Below the pieces are notes generated by a model, which worked only from the letters and a program-made list of their open reading frames with translations, had not been told where the DNA came from and did not search any database. Positions 32,768-42,366 of a stretch of DNA of 64,000 nucleotides are shown in pieces. Made by a program: the position numbers and the translations under genes. This DNA is from Bacillota bacterium (GTDB lineage Bacteria > Bacillota > Desulfotomaculia > Desulfotomaculales > Desulfallaceae). The DNA lies in assembly GCA_023439185.1 (NCBI GenBank), contig JAEXOR010000043.1, forward strand, positions 45,542 through 109,541, in the 5' to 3' direction. Within the stretch, counting starts at the first letter, position 1; every line of letters begins with the position of its first letter.

Positions 32768-35503
32768 TCAGACCCCATTGGCCTTCTCCAGGAGCCTGCC
32801 GTTGATCTTTTTATAGATCTCCATCACCAGCAGGACGGGTAACGCCAGTACGAATACTTTCAGCCACTCGGAAAGCGTGATGGGTGCCAGCCGAAGGATC
32901 TCCTGCATGAAAGGCAGGTGCATGCTTAAGATGTGAAGCCCTTGGGCCGCCAGGATGGCGAATGCCAGGAAGTAGTTACGGCTGATGGGTATTTTGAATG
33001 CCGATACAAACTCCGAGCGGCAACTGAAAGAATGGACATTCTGCATTAATACCATCAGCAGAAGGTTGATATTGCGGGCATGGAATTCATCCAGCAGCTG
33101 CACTTCAAGCAGGAAATACCAGAAACCAAAAGAGATCAGCCCGATGGTCAGCCCCGACACCAGCGTCTGGCTAATCATCTGCGTATTGAATATTTTCTCA
33201 TTGGGCTTTCTGGGTTTCCGTTTCATCGCTCCCGGTTCTCCTGCCTCAAAAGCCATGGCGACATCCTGGATTCCGTTGGTGACAAGGTTTAACCAGAGTA
33301 TCTGCACCGCAAGCAGCGGCAGCGGCAATCCGAATAGGATCGAAGCCAAAACCAGCGTTACTTCCGCTGCTCCGGTCGATATAAGCATATACGTTACCTT
33401 GCGTACATTATCGTAAGCAAACCTTCCCTCTTCAACTCCCGCCACGATGGAGGCGAAGTTATCGTCCGTTACGATCATGGAACTGATTTCTTTGGCTACC
33501 TCGGTCCCCGAGCCCATCGCCACGCCGATATTGGCCCTGCGCAGAGCAGGCGCGTCGTTTACACCGTCTCCGGTCACCGCCACGAATTCTCCCTGGTTAA
33601 TCAAAACCCCTACAATTTCCCGTTTTTGAGCAGGCGAGACCCTGGCAAACACGTGGGTTGAACAGACCAGCTTCATATAGGCCGGGCTGTCCGGGGAACC
33701 GGCCTTACTTAATTGCTGGCCGGTAACCACAGCCTCATCCTGGGTCACGAGTCCCAGTTCGCGGGATATGGCCAGGGCCGTACCAGGATGGTCGCCGGTA
33801 ATCATAATCACTTTTATCCCGGCTTCCTTACACTTATTGACGGCTTCAAGCGCCTCAGGCCGTAAAGGATCAATAAACCCGACCAGCCCGTGAAACACCA
33901 TTTGGGGCAGTTCTTCATCCCCATACACTTCTTTATGCTCGAATCCGGGATATTCGGCTCCGGCAACCGCCAGAACCCTATAGCCCTGGGCGGCCATCTC
34001 TTCCGCCTGTTTCTCAATCTCTTCCCGGTCCAGCCCGACAACGCCGTTGGGGCTTTGCATATCGCTGCAGAAATCCAAAATGACCTCCACAGCACCTTTG
34101 GCTGCGATCTGCGTAGTACCGTTCTTCTCATAAAATGCGGCGGAAAACTTGCGTTCTGATTCATAAGGAATGCTGCCGACCAGCCGGCTGGCAGACTTTA
34201 CTTCACCAGGAATAAGCCCGAGCTTATAGCTCATGGCCAGAAAAGCGACATCCATCGCGTCGCCATAGTGTGTCCATGCACCGTTTTCCTGCGTTAGCGA
34301 GCCTTCATTGGCCAGGATAACCAGCTTGGCTAATTTTTCAAGCCGAACCCTTTCGCGATCTGAAATTTCGGTTTTTTCCAAACCGGTAAATTCGCCTTCA
34401 CCGTTATACCCCTCACCAGATATCGTAAAACGTTGTCCACCTGCCAGGAATACCTGGCGCGCTGTTTGCTGGTTAACGGTCAGTGTTCCGGTTTTATCGC
34501 TGGCAATCACCGTACAACTGCCGAGACTTTCCACCGCCAGAAGTTTGCGGACGATCACATTGCGTTTTGCCATCCTGGATACCGCGATGGAGAGAGCCAC
34601 CGTCAGGGCTACAGGCAAGCCTTCGGGTATGAGCGAAACGGCAAGGGCTACCACAAAGAAAAAGATGGCGGCCAGGTCTAAACCCTGTAAACGCAGAATA
34701 ACGGCAAGTCCAATACTAATAAACAGCACCAAAATACCGACTTGCCTGGTGAATTTCTCTATGCGTATGACCAGCGGAGGTTTGGCGCTTTCAGCTTCAT
34801 TAACATTCTCGGCGATTTTTCCTACTTCCGTCTGTGTTCCGGTACCGACCACAACGCCCAGGCCCCGGCCCGAGGTAATGATTGAACCGGCAAACGCCAT
34901 ATTCTTCCGTTCTCCCACTCCCGTATTGGACGGCAATTTTCCAATATTCTTATCGGTTGCAATAGATTCTCCCGTTAAGAAACTTTCATCGGAGGAGAGG
35001 TTATTGGCCTCCAAAAGACGAAGATCCGCAGGGACTTTATTCCCGGTTTCCAGCAGCACAATATCTCCCGGGACAAGTTCTTCGGACGGGATTTCAAATT
35101 CTTTATTCCCACGTCTAACCCTGGCCTTTATTTTAAGCAGGTTCTGGAGACTGGCGGCACTTTTCTCCGCATTGTATTCCTGATATCCGCCCAGCGCAGT
35201 ATTCAGTACGATGATCATGACGATAAACATGGCGTCTGTTGCTTCACCAATAGCCAAAGAGACGATCGCCGCCGCGATAAGGATATAATTCAAAGGATTT
35301 TTGACCTGGTGAAACAAAATGTTCCAGATAGTAGGCGGTTCTTTAAGGGGCAGAGCATTGGGGCCGTATACTTTAAGACGATTTGCCGCCTCTGTGGGGT
35401 CCAAACCCTCTCTGCCGCTGACCAATTGCTCCATAACGGCATGCTCACCAAAGCAATGCCAATCTTCATTGTATAAACAATCAGCGTGTTTTTTTGTTTC
35501 CAT
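32768..35503 (-). CDS. P-type cation-transporting ATPase (PacL/Ca2+-type)
   Basis: Membrane ion pump of 911 residues. A cation-ATPase N-terminal domain (about 15-85), actuator motif TGES (178-181), membrane motif PEGLP (293-297, as in SERCA and Na/K types), phosphorylated Asp336 in DKTGTLT, MITGDHPGTA, and TGDGVNDAPAL are all present, then six C-terminal helices. Most likely exports Ca2+ or another cation; ion specificity is not certain. Start follows AAGGGAT. It is framed by two copies of a direct repeat, which suggests insertion next to, or duplication of, the DUF4180 locus. Confidence 0.93.
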   Translation of the reverse strand: METKKHADCLYNEDWHCFGEHAVMEQLVSGREGLDPTEAANRLKVYGPNALPLKEPPTIWNILFHQVKNPLNYILIAAAIVSLAIGEATDAMFIVMIIVLNTALGGYQEYNAEKSAASLQNLLKIKARVRRGNKEFEIPSEELVPGDIVLLETGNKVPADLRLLEANNLSSDESFLTGESIATDKNIGKLPSNTGVGERKNMAFAGSIITSGRGLGVVVGTGTQTEVGKIAENVNEAESAKPPLVIRIEKFTRQVGILVLFISIGLAVILRLQGLDLAAIFFFVVALAVSLIPEGLPVALTVALSIAVSRMAKRNVIVRKLLAVESLGSCTVIASDKTGTLTVNQQTARQVFLAGGQRFTISGEGYNGEGEFTGLEKTEISDRERVRLEKLAKLVILANEGSLTQENGAWTHYGDAMDVAFLAMSYKLGLIPGEVKSASRLVGSIPYESERKFSAAFYEKNGTTQIAAKGAVEVILDFCSDMQSPNGVVGLDREEIEKQAEEMAAQGYRVLAVAGAEYPGFEHKEVYGDEELPQMVFHGLVGFIDPLRPEALEAVNKCKEAGIKVIMITGDHPGTALAISRELGLVTQDEAVVTGQQLSKAGSPDSPAYMKLVCSTHVFARVSPAQKREIVGVLINQGEFVAVTGDGVNDAPALRRANIGVAMGSGTEVAKEISSMIVTDDNFASIVAGVEEGRFAYDNVRKVTYMLISTGAAEVTLVLASILFGLPLPLLAVQILWLNLVTNGIQDVAMAFEAGEPGAMKRKPRKPNEKIFNTQMISQTLVSGLTIGLISFGFWYFLLEVQLLDEFHARNINLLLMVLMQNVHSFSCRSEFVSAFKIPISRNYFLAFAILAAQGLHILSMHLPFMQEILRLAPITLSEWLKVFVLALPVLLVMEIYKKINGRLLEKANGV

Positions 35504-35521
35504 AATGATCCCTTATCACAT

Positions 35522-35626
35522 TATTTTTCCGTATCTTTTGGATGTTCATCTTTTGATTTCCTTTCAATTATCTCATTTCTTAAATTGTCTTATTGAAATA
35601 CGTTTCATCCACCTGCAATTGTTTCT
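35522..35626. repeat. Direct repeat copy B beyond the ATPase gene
   Basis: 105 bp matching 32591-32703, including the first codons of the DUF4180 gene read on the minus strand (MNIQKIRK-coding) before the match ends at the ATPase side. No intact DUF4180 frame follows here. Confidence 0.85.
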
Positions 35627-35704
35627 TTAATATATACCGCCATAATCGCTGAGAAATTTCATCGGTTCCCTTAGAAACTTTGGTACGCTTTAAATTTCCA
35701 TCAG

Positions 35705-36118
35705 CTAGGCATCAAGCAAACCTCTCACCGAATCCTCATTTTTTTGGATTATCACCCTCAGAATATAGGGAAAATGAGGTTTTCTGTTGGGAGCCCCATA
35801 ATATAAATCGAACTCATCCATATATTCCTGGGCGTATGAAATCAACTCTTTGACAATCTCTGTTTTTAAGGCCTCCAAACTTGCGGCATTGGCCAAGATA
35901 TCCAGTTCTTTCAAAGAACCACTGATACTGCCGTCAACTTCTTCTTCATATTCAAGAGTAAACCTATATGGGGTTAAAACAGCTTCCAGATGCTCAAGGG
36001 ATATTGCTGCAAGGTAATCTCTGTTCCGTTTTACCAAGGAGGGCTTAAAACGCACAACATGATCAATGAAATTTCCCCAATCTTTCCTGACGTCCGTGGC
36101 ATTAATAACCCTTTGCAT
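35705..36118 (-). CDS. Phd/YefM-like antitoxin-type protein without a toxin partner
   Basis: 137 residues from ATG at 36118 after AAGGAGGGCG. The first 50 residues resemble Phd/YefM antitoxin domains (VINATDVRKDWGNFIDHVVR, KPSLVKRNRDYLAAISLEHL). The rest is longer than usual and acidic (TLEYEEEVDGS..., YMDEFDLYYG). No Doc, RelE or other toxin gene lies next to it. It may be an orphan antitoxin or a standalone regulator. Confidence 0.6.
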   Translation of the reverse strand: MQRVINATDVRKDWGNFIDHVVRFKPSLVKRNRDYLAAISLEHLEAVLTPYRFTLEYEEEVDGSISGSLKELDILANAASLEALKTEIVKELISYAQEYMDEFDLYYGAPNRKPHFPYILRVIIQKNEDSVRGLLDA

Positions 36119-36437
36119 TATTACGCCCTCCTTTTTACCGAGCATGCTTCTTACCTCCTATTCTATATTATGTACATAGCGTACACAATATGCATTTAGA
36201 AATTTATTAGACCTCCATTATCTGATTGCGTATAGACTCAAGGTCTTGTTCTTCATTAGCAGAAAAAATTAAGTACAGTCGTTTTTGGCTAAACAACTTA
36301 AAACCTCAGCATGTATTTTAACTCAATAACGAGAAGCTTAAAAAATAAAAAAACCTCTGCGTATTGATGAGGTTCTGGAAGGGCACATATGAATTTGATC
36401 TGACAGTTTAAAGGCTTTTTAATATGCTAATTCATAA

Positions 36438-36659
36438 TTAAACTATTTTTTTAAGCTGTCTTTTCATATACTCATTTTCATTAACATAATCGCCGCAAGG
36501 CAATATAAAATTGGTGACCAGTTTTTGTACGCCGTGATTATACAGTTCCGCTTCCATGGAGAGTGCTGTTTTCATCAGTGCCAGCGCGCTGATGCAATTT
36601 ACCCCATTTTTATGCAGACATGTTTCACAAGGGGCTTTAATTATTCTCAATTCCCGCAT
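36438..36659 (-). CDS. Unknown small Cys-containing protein
   Basis: 73 residues from ATG at 36659 after AAGGTGATTAC. It has four Cys: CETCLHKNGVNC near the N-terminus and one in LPCGDYV, which could bind a metal. I do not recognise a family. Isolated gene; nearby upstream DNA holds two GTATAC-containing repeats (36693 and 36724 regions). Confidence 0.5.
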   Translation of the reverse strand: MRELRIIKAPCETCLHKNGVNCISALALMKTALSMEAELYNHGVQKLVTNFILPCGDYVNENEYMKRQLKKIV

Positions 36660-36870
36660 GTAATCACCTTCTTTTGTTTTTTGAGGTAAGTATACTAAAG
36701 AAATGGAAGTCAATCAAGTATATTGTATACAAAATACAAATGTTGTAATAATCTGCATTTTCAATTAAATCCATCCCGGGTGAACCAAACACCGGCACCG
36801 GTCATAGCTTATATTATGGCTGCCGGAATGCGGTGGTATTGCTATTGATAAGCGGGGAGGGATAGATTTA

Positions 36871-38715
36871 ATGTGCGGAATTGCAGGCTGGGTTGACTGG
36901 GGCAGGGATCTCACCCGGCAAAGCCCGGTTTTGGAAGCCATGGGCAGAACACTGGCAAACAGGGGGCCTGATGCGGAAGGCTTTTGGTATTCAAGGCACG
37001 CGGCTTTTGCTCACCGCCGTTTAATTGTAGTGGATCCGGAGGGCGGAGCTCAACCGATGATCCGGCGGCGCGGAGAAAGGCAGTATGTGCTGGTTTATAA
37101 CGGCGAGCTGTATAATACAGAGGATCTGCGCCGGGAACTAAAAGTATTGGGCTACACTTTCGGAGGGCATTCCGATACCGAAGTGCTGCTTCTTTCATAT
37201 ATTCAATGGGGAGAGGATTGCGTTGACCGGTTAAACGGTATTTTTGCCTTTGCGGTCTGGGACGAAACCGGGCAGAAACTGTTCATGGCCCGGGACCGGC
37301 TGGGCGTGAAACCTCTGTTTTACACGGTACGCCAAGAACATTTGATTTTCGGTTCCGAGCTAAAAGCGCTGCTGGCCCACCCGGATATCCGTCCCGAGGT
37401 TGATGCCGGGGGATTGGCCGAGGTACTGGTGATGTGCCCGGGCCGCTCTCCGGGTCATGGGGTATTTCGTGATATTGCCGAGGTTAAGCCCGGATACTGC
37501 CTCAGTTTTGACCGGAACGGCATGCGTATGCGCCGTTACTGGAAACTGAAAAGCATGCCCCATGAAGATGATCTGGAAACCACGGTGGAAAATGTGCGGA
37601 ATCTCTTTAAAGATGCCGTGGAAAGGCAACTGGTGGCGGATGTGCCGGTATGCACCCTGCTTTCCGGAGGCATAGACTCCAGCGCTATCACTGCTTATGC
37701 CGCCCTTGCTTTTAACAACGCCGGACAGGGGCCTGTGCACACTTATTCCATAGACTATGTGGATAATGAGCGTTATTTTAAGCCGAGCCTGTACCAGCCC
37801 AACTCGGATACGCAGTGGAGCAAGCGGGCTTCGGAACAGTTGGGCACGGTGCACCATTTCTTTTATGTTGACACGCCGGAACTGGCGGATGCGCTGGAAA
37901 TGGCGGTCCGGGCCAGGGATCTCCCCGGCATGGCCGACGTGGATTCATCATTATATTTGTTTTGCCGCGCCATTAAGCAGGACGCCACCGTTGCTTTATC
38001 CGGCGAGTGCGCCGACGAGATTTTCGGCGGCTACCCGTGGTTTCACAAAAAGGAAGCGCTTAACGACGCTTCTTTTCCCTGGGTGCATATGATTGACGAA
38101 AGAATGAGTTTACTGGCCCCTGATATAGTTAACCTGATCCGGCCCCGGGAATACCTGGACCGGCGTTACCGGGAGACCCTGGAAGACGTGCCCCGCCTGG
38201 CCGGTGACACCCCCGGTGAGGCCCGGATACGGGAATTGCTGTACCTGACCATCAACTGGTTCATGGCTACGCTGCTAGACCGTAAAGACCGGATGAGCAT
38301 GGCGCTGGGGTTGGAGGTGCGGGTGCCCTTTTGTGACCACCGGATAATGGAATATGTATGGAATATCCCCTGGGCCATGAAAAACGCGGGCGGCATTGAG
38401 AAGGGTATTTTCAGGCAGGCTATGGCCGGGGTGCTGCCCGCTGAAATTTTGAACAGGCGTAAAAGCCCCTACCCCAAAACCCATAATCCCGCTTATACCG
38501 AAGCGGTATGCGGCCGGTTGGAACAAATCCTGGCCGATTCCGCATCACCCTTGCGGCGGTTCATAGACGTCGCGCGGGTCGGGAGTTTGCTTAAATTAAA
38601 AGGTGCGGATTTTAACAGACCGTGGTACGGCCAACTGATGACCGGACCGCAGCTTTTCGCCTATTTGATTCAGTTGGATACCTGGCTGCGGGAGTACAAA
38701 GTTTCCGTTTGTTAA
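36871..38715 (+). CDS. asnB: Asparagine synthetase (glutamine-hydrolysing)
   Basis: 614 residues. Class II amidotransferase domain with N-terminal nucleophile Cys2 (MCGIAGW), RGPDAEG and YNGELYN; synthetase domain with the PP-loop SGGIDS (265-270), then SGECADEIFGGYPWF and RMSMALGLEVRVPF. Converts aspartate to asparagine using glutamine and ATP. Start follows GGGGAGGG. It is the only plus-strand gene here and converges on the glutamate synthase operon, with a long hairpin between. Confidence 0.94.
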   Translation: MCGIAGWVDWGRDLTRQSPVLEAMGRTLANRGPDAEGFWYSRHAAFAHRRLIVVDPEGGAQPMIRRRGERQYVLVYNGELYNTEDLRRELKVLGYTFGGHSDTEVLLLSYIQWGEDCVDRLNGIFAFAVWDETGQKLFMARDRLGVKPLFYTVRQEHLIFGSELKALLAHPDIRPEVDAGGLAEVLVMCPGRSPGHGVFRDIAEVKPGYCLSFDRNGMRMRRYWKLKSMPHEDDLETTVENVRNLFKDAVERQLVADVPVCTLLSGGIDSSAITAYAALAFNNAGQGPVHTYSIDYVDNERYFKPSLYQPNSDTQWSKRASEQLGTVHHFFYVDTPELADALEMAVRARDLPGMADVDSSLYLFCRAIKQDATVALSGECADEIFGGYPWFHKKEALNDASFPWVHMIDERMSLLAPDIVNLIRPREYLDRRYRETLEDVPRLAGDTPGEARIRELLYLTINWFMATLLDRKDRMSMALGLEVRVPFCDHRIMEYVWNIPWAMKNAGGIEKGIFRQAMAGVLPAEILNRRKSPYPKTHNPAYTEAVCGRLEQILADSASPLRRFIDVARVGSLLKLKGADFNRPWYGQLMTGPQLFAYLIQLDTWLREYKVSVC

Positions 38716-38755
38716 AAATAAAAAGGCCCCTTATCGAATGAAAGTGGCCGGCTTT

Positions 38756-38821
38756 GATGCCTGGTGTTAAAAGTTAAAAGCTGCAAAAAACGCAGCTTAT
38801 TAACTTTTAACACCAGGCATC
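38756..38821. terminator. Exceptionally long hairpin between asnB and the glutamate synthase operon
   Basis: Two 22-base perfect arms (starting GATGCCTGGTGTTAAAAG and ending with its complement) enclose a second stem GCTGC / GCAGC around AAAAAAC. It separates convergent transcripts and may stop both. No long T-run follows on either side, so termination is inferred. Confidence 0.65.
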
Positions 38822-38842
38822 ATCTTGCAACACCTGGCACTG

Positions 38843-39688
38843 TTAGTAGGCGTAGATGTTGCCGTACGGACGTCTGGAGACGGGCAGCAGCTTGATAAAC
38901 CGGCCGGCTAAAATTGGGGCCGGGTCTCTGTCAAAATGGCGGCAGTATTCGTGAACGTGGGTTTGTACTGTCTGCCAATCCTTCTCGTCCAGCTCACGGA
39001 CCCCCACTTCTTTACCCAACTGGTGCGGTTCCACATGACCCCGCAGGTAAATGACGCCGCCGTGCATACCGGTGCCGATGTAGTTGGCCCGGTGCGGTTC
39101 GCCCTCCTTTAAATTCAGGCCCAGCATAACCACCACTCCGCCGGCCATATATTCCCCCATAAAATCCTGGGCGGTACCGCCGATTACCAGCGCCGGCAAT
39201 TTATCCCGGAACTCTTTCATGTGGATGGCGCACCGGTAGCCTACGTTGTCACGAATGAAGATCTTACCCCCGCGCATGGCCATGGCCACAACATCGCCGG
39301 CCCGCCCGTGCACTACTATCTCACCGTCGTTCATGGTATTGCCCACCCCGTCCTGGGCGTTGCCGTTGACGATGATCCGGTGACCGTCCAGAAAGACGCC
39401 CAGGTCGTTGCCCGGATACCTGTTGATAGTAATTGTAACAGGCGGCCGCCTGTCGGGATTATACAGGCGGGTGCCGATGTACCGCTGGCCGAAAACGTTA
39501 TTGATGGTGATATCGGTAACGCCGTTTAACATGGCCTCCCGGCAGAGGTCGTTAACTTCCTTGTGCTTGAGATTTTGGGCGTCAATTACGGCTTTGCCGC
39601 AGTCAACGCACATGTATTCCGAACATAGTTCCCCGGTGGGCCGGATTTCGCACAGAAAATTATCCCGATAGCCAAATTTTATTTGCAT
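38843..39688 (-). CDS. Glutamate synthase GXGXG subunit (GltB C-terminal domain homologue)
   Basis: 281 residues forming the right-handed beta-helix that supports domain movement in glutamate synthase. Repeats such as NGNAQDGVGNTMNDGEIVVH, GGKIFIRDNVG, GGVVVMLG and GTGMHGGVIYLRG are visible. N-terminal CVDCGKAV adds a Cys pair. Last gene of a five-gene operon that encodes separate subunits for what is one chain in bacterial GltB. Confidence 0.92.
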   Translation of the reverse strand: MQIKFGYRDNFLCEIRPTGELCSEYMCVDCGKAVIDAQNLKHKEVNDLCREAMLNGVTDITINNVFGQRYIGTRLYNPDRRPPVTITINRYPGNDLGVFLDGHRIIVNGNAQDGVGNTMNDGEIVVHGRAGDVVAMAMRGGKIFIRDNVGYRCAIHMKEFRDKLPALVIGGTAQDFMGEYMAGGVVVMLGLNLKEGEPHRANYIGTGMHGGVIYLRGHVEPHQLGKEVGVRELDEKDWQTVQTHVHEYCRHFDRDPAPILAGRFIKLLPVSRRPYGNIYAY

Positions 39689-39691
39689 GGT

Positions 39692-41206
39692 TTATTCCCC
39701 CGCTCCTTTTACACCCAGCACGTTCAGTTCCCATTCCTCCAGCCCCACCCCGCGCAGGTGGTCCCGGTTGCCCCGCAGGCTTTCAATGGCGTTGATGCCC
39801 ATACCGCCCAGCATTTCCTGGATTTCATGGCTCCAGCTTTTGATCAGGTTAACCAGCCTCTGGGTGGTGAGTTCGGGGTTTAAACGTTTAATCAGGAAAG
39901 GATTCTGGGTGGTGATGCCCCAGTTGCATTTGCCGGTATAGCATTTCTGGCACAGGGTACAGCCCATGGCAATCAGGGCGGCGGTACCGATGTACACGCC
40001 GTCGGCGCCCAGGGCGATGGCTTTAATGGCGTCGGCGGAACACCTGATGCCCCCGGCCGCCATAATGGAACATTTATGCCTGATGCCTTCCTCACGCAGT
40101 CTCTTATCCACCGCTGCCAGGGCCAGTTCCATGGGTATGCCTACGTTATCCCTGGTGGCCAGCGGCGCCGCCCCGGTGCCGCCCCGGATGCCGTCAATGG
40201 CCACGATATCCGCTCCGGCCCGGACAATGCCCGAGGCAATGGCGGCCACGTTGTGCACCGCGGCGATTTTTACCGATACCGGCTTTTCGTAGTTGGTGGC
40301 TTCTTTTAATGCATAAATCAGCATCGACAAATCTTCGATGGAATAAATATCATGCTGGGGCGCCGGTGACAGCGCGTCGGTGCCAATGGGAATCATCCTG
40401 GTTTCCGAAATGTTGGCCAGCACCTTTTCCCCGGGCAGGTGGCCGCCGATGCCGGGCTTGGCGCCCTGGCCGATTTTAATCTCCACAATTTGCGAGTTGT
40501 TCAGGTAATCGGCGTCCACGCCAAACCGGCCGCTGGCGCACTGCACGATGGCGCTGCCGCCGTACTCCCGGCGCATGTGCTCGGGCAGCCCGCCCTCGCC
40601 GGTGTTGAAAAGGGTGCCGGTCTCTTTGGCTGCCGCGGCCAGGGACAGGTAGGCCGGATAGCTGATGGCCCCGTATGACATGGCCGAAAACACCAGGGGA
40701 ATTTTTAAAGGCACGTTGGGGAAAGACTCGGTTTCCACTTCAAACCCGTCCTCACCACGGGTAACCTTAACGGCATCCGGCTTACGGCCCAGGTATGTTT
40801 TTAGCTCCATCGGTTCCCGCAGCGGGTCGATGGAGGGATTGGTTACCTGGGAGGCGTTAAGCACCAGGTGATCCCAGTAAATTCGATACGGCTTGTCGTT
40901 GCCGCTGCCGGTAAGCACAACTCCGCCGGTTTCGGCCTGTTTTTTCAGGTTTTGCATTTTGTCCCGGGTCCAACTGGCATTGGGCCGGTAATCAGAAGCC
41001 CGCGGGCTGACGTTCAAAGCCAGGGTTGGGCACAATACAACGCAGCGCTGGCAGCCCACGCAGTCCTTTTCTCCGCTGAACATTTTATCCAGCTCTTCGT
41101 CATAGCTGTGCACCTCGTTAGCGCACTGTCTTTCGCAGACCCGGCAGCGGATACACCTGTCTTCCGTCCTGTCTATGATGAACTCGGGTAATTGGTATGA
41201 ATACAT
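39692..41206 (-). CDS. FMN/Fe-S glutamate synthase subunit (archaeal-type)
   Basis: 504 residues from ATG at 41206, whose site GAGGGTG overlaps the preceding stop. Two 4Fe-4S motifs at the N-terminus (CIRCRVCERQC, CVGCQRCVVLCP) are followed by the FMN barrel that makes glutamate from 2-oxoglutarate and ammonia: SYGAISYPAYLSL, IGQGAKPGIGGHLPG, IDGIRGGTGAAPL, and CTLCQKCYTGKC for the 3Fe-4S site. Works with the glutaminase and GXGXG subunits beside it. Confidence 0.93.
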   Translation of the reverse strand: MYSYQLPEFIIDRTEDRCIRCRVCERQCANEVHSYDEELDKMFSGEKDCVGCQRCVVLCPTLALNVSPRASDYRPNASWTRDKMQNLKKQAETGGVVLTGSGNDKPYRIYWDHLVLNASQVTNPSIDPLREPMELKTYLGRKPDAVKVTRGEDGFEVETESFPNVPLKIPLVFSAMSYGAISYPAYLSLAAAAKETGTLFNTGEGGLPEHMRREYGGSAIVQCASGRFGVDADYLNNSQIVEIKIGQGAKPGIGGHLPGEKVLANISETRMIPIGTDALSPAPQHDIYSIEDLSMLIYALKEATNYEKPVSVKIAAVHNVAAIASGIVRAGADIVAIDGIRGGTGAAPLATRDNVGIPMELALAAVDKRLREEGIRHKCSIMAAGGIRCSADAIKAIALGADGVYIGTAALIAMGCTLCQKCYTGKCNWGITTQNPFLIKRLNPELTTQRLVNLIKSWSHEIQEMLGGMGINAIESLRGNRDHLRGVGLEEWELNVLGVKGAGE

Positions 41207-41217
41207 GGTTATCACCC

Positions 41218-42363
41218 TCAAATGGATTTATTGGTACTTAATAAATGATCTTTGGAGTTAAGCCGCACCACAACCGGTTCGCCGCCCGGCGGTGTCCAGA
41301 CCATGTCCAGGTCCGGGCAAACCGCCCTGATGGAGCCTTCCTCTGAGGACAGGAACACCAGGTCGCCTTTGGCGCCGGCTGTCAGGGGACGGAGCCTGAT
41401 CCGGTCCGTAAGCCCAATCATTTCATGATGATGAGCGACAATGACGGTAAAGGGTCCGTTGAGCAGCAGCGGGGCGTATACCGTGCGCAGGGCTGTATAC
41501 AGTTTTTTATCCTTTTCGCTCATCAATTTAATGGCGTCCCACAGGGGCGGGGCGAATATCCGGCTGACAATTTCAATGGGCAGCCCCTGTTTGCGCATTA
41601 ACAGGTCGACGGCGTACGCCACCACTTCGGTGTCGGTGTACAGCGTACAGTAATAATCGTGCATTTCCAGGAATCTGCGGTTGGCGCCGTAAGAAGAAAT
41701 TTCGCCGTTATGCACCACGGTCCAATCCAGGATGCCGAAGGGGTGCGCTCCCCCCCACCAGCCCGGGGTGTTGGTCGGGAAACGGCTGTGCACCGTCCAT
41801 ATGTACCCCTGGTACAATTTGTCCAGCATGAAGTAGGCTGCTATTTCCTCGGGGAATCCCACGCCCTTGAACACGCCTACGTTCTTGCCGGATGAGAACA
41901 CATAGGCGTCTTCAATATTAATGTTGACGAACATTACCTTGCTGACCACATACTCGTCGTCTGTCATATTGTCTTCGGCGCCTTTGCGGTGCGTCGGGGA
42001 CACGAAATATCTCCACACCAGGGGCGGTTGAAAGACGTTGACGCCGGGGTCGGTGGGGATTTCTTCGTCATAAACCACATAGAAATTTTGTTTCAGATAT
42101 TCTTCTACCAGCCGTTTGGCGGCCTGGTTTTTGTCCTGGTACATGATGTGTAATGCGTAGTATTCCTTGTAATCGGGGTACAGGCCGTACACTCCGAACC
42201 CGCCGCCCAGGCCGTTGCCCCTTACCTTCATGTTTTTAATGGCGTTAATGGCCATCTCGCCGCCGAAACACTTGCCGGAAGTATCCATCACGCCGAACAG
42301 GCCGCAGGCCTGCATTTCCTTGTCCGGTGTAAACCGCTCGCTCTGGTGATACCGCTGCTTCAT
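41218..42363 (-). CDS. Glutamate synthase glutaminase subunit (class II amidotransferase)
   Basis: 381 residues. Releases ammonia from glutamine for the FMN subunit. Typical motifs: ACGLFGV with nucleophile Cys20, VHSRFPTNT, HPFGILDWTVVHNGEIS. The catalytic Cys must be N-terminal in this family, so the first 19 residues (MKQRYHQSERFTPDKEMQA) are presumably removed, as in PurF or GltB precursors; the ATG at codon 17 has no good site. Three bases separate it from the FAD gene upstream. Confidence 0.92.
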   Translation of the reverse strand: MKQRYHQSERFTPDKEMQACGLFGVMDTSGKCFGGEMAINAIKNMKVRGNGLGGGFGVYGLYPDYKEYYALHIMYQDKNQAAKRLVEEYLKQNFYVVYDEEIPTDPGVNVFQPPLVWRYFVSPTHRKGAEDNMTDDEYVVSKVMFVNINIEDAYVFSSGKNVGVFKGVGFPEEIAAYFMLDKLYQGYIWTVHSRFPTNTPGWWGGAHPFGILDWTVVHNGEISSYGANRRFLEMHDYYCTLYTDTEVVAYAVDLLMRKQGLPIEIVSRIFAPPLWDAIKLMSEKDKKLYTALRTVYAPLLLNGPFTVIVAHHHEMIGLTDRIRLRPLTAGAKGDLVFLSSEEGSIRAVCPDLDMVWTPPGGEPVVVRLNSKDHLLSTNKSI

Positions 42364-42366
42364 AAT

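Noticed and set aside
32740..32770. GGGGTC-type short palindromes after the ATPase gene as an IS end
   Set aside because: Short GAGGGGTCAGACCCC pairing only; no transposase or matching partner end in the window.
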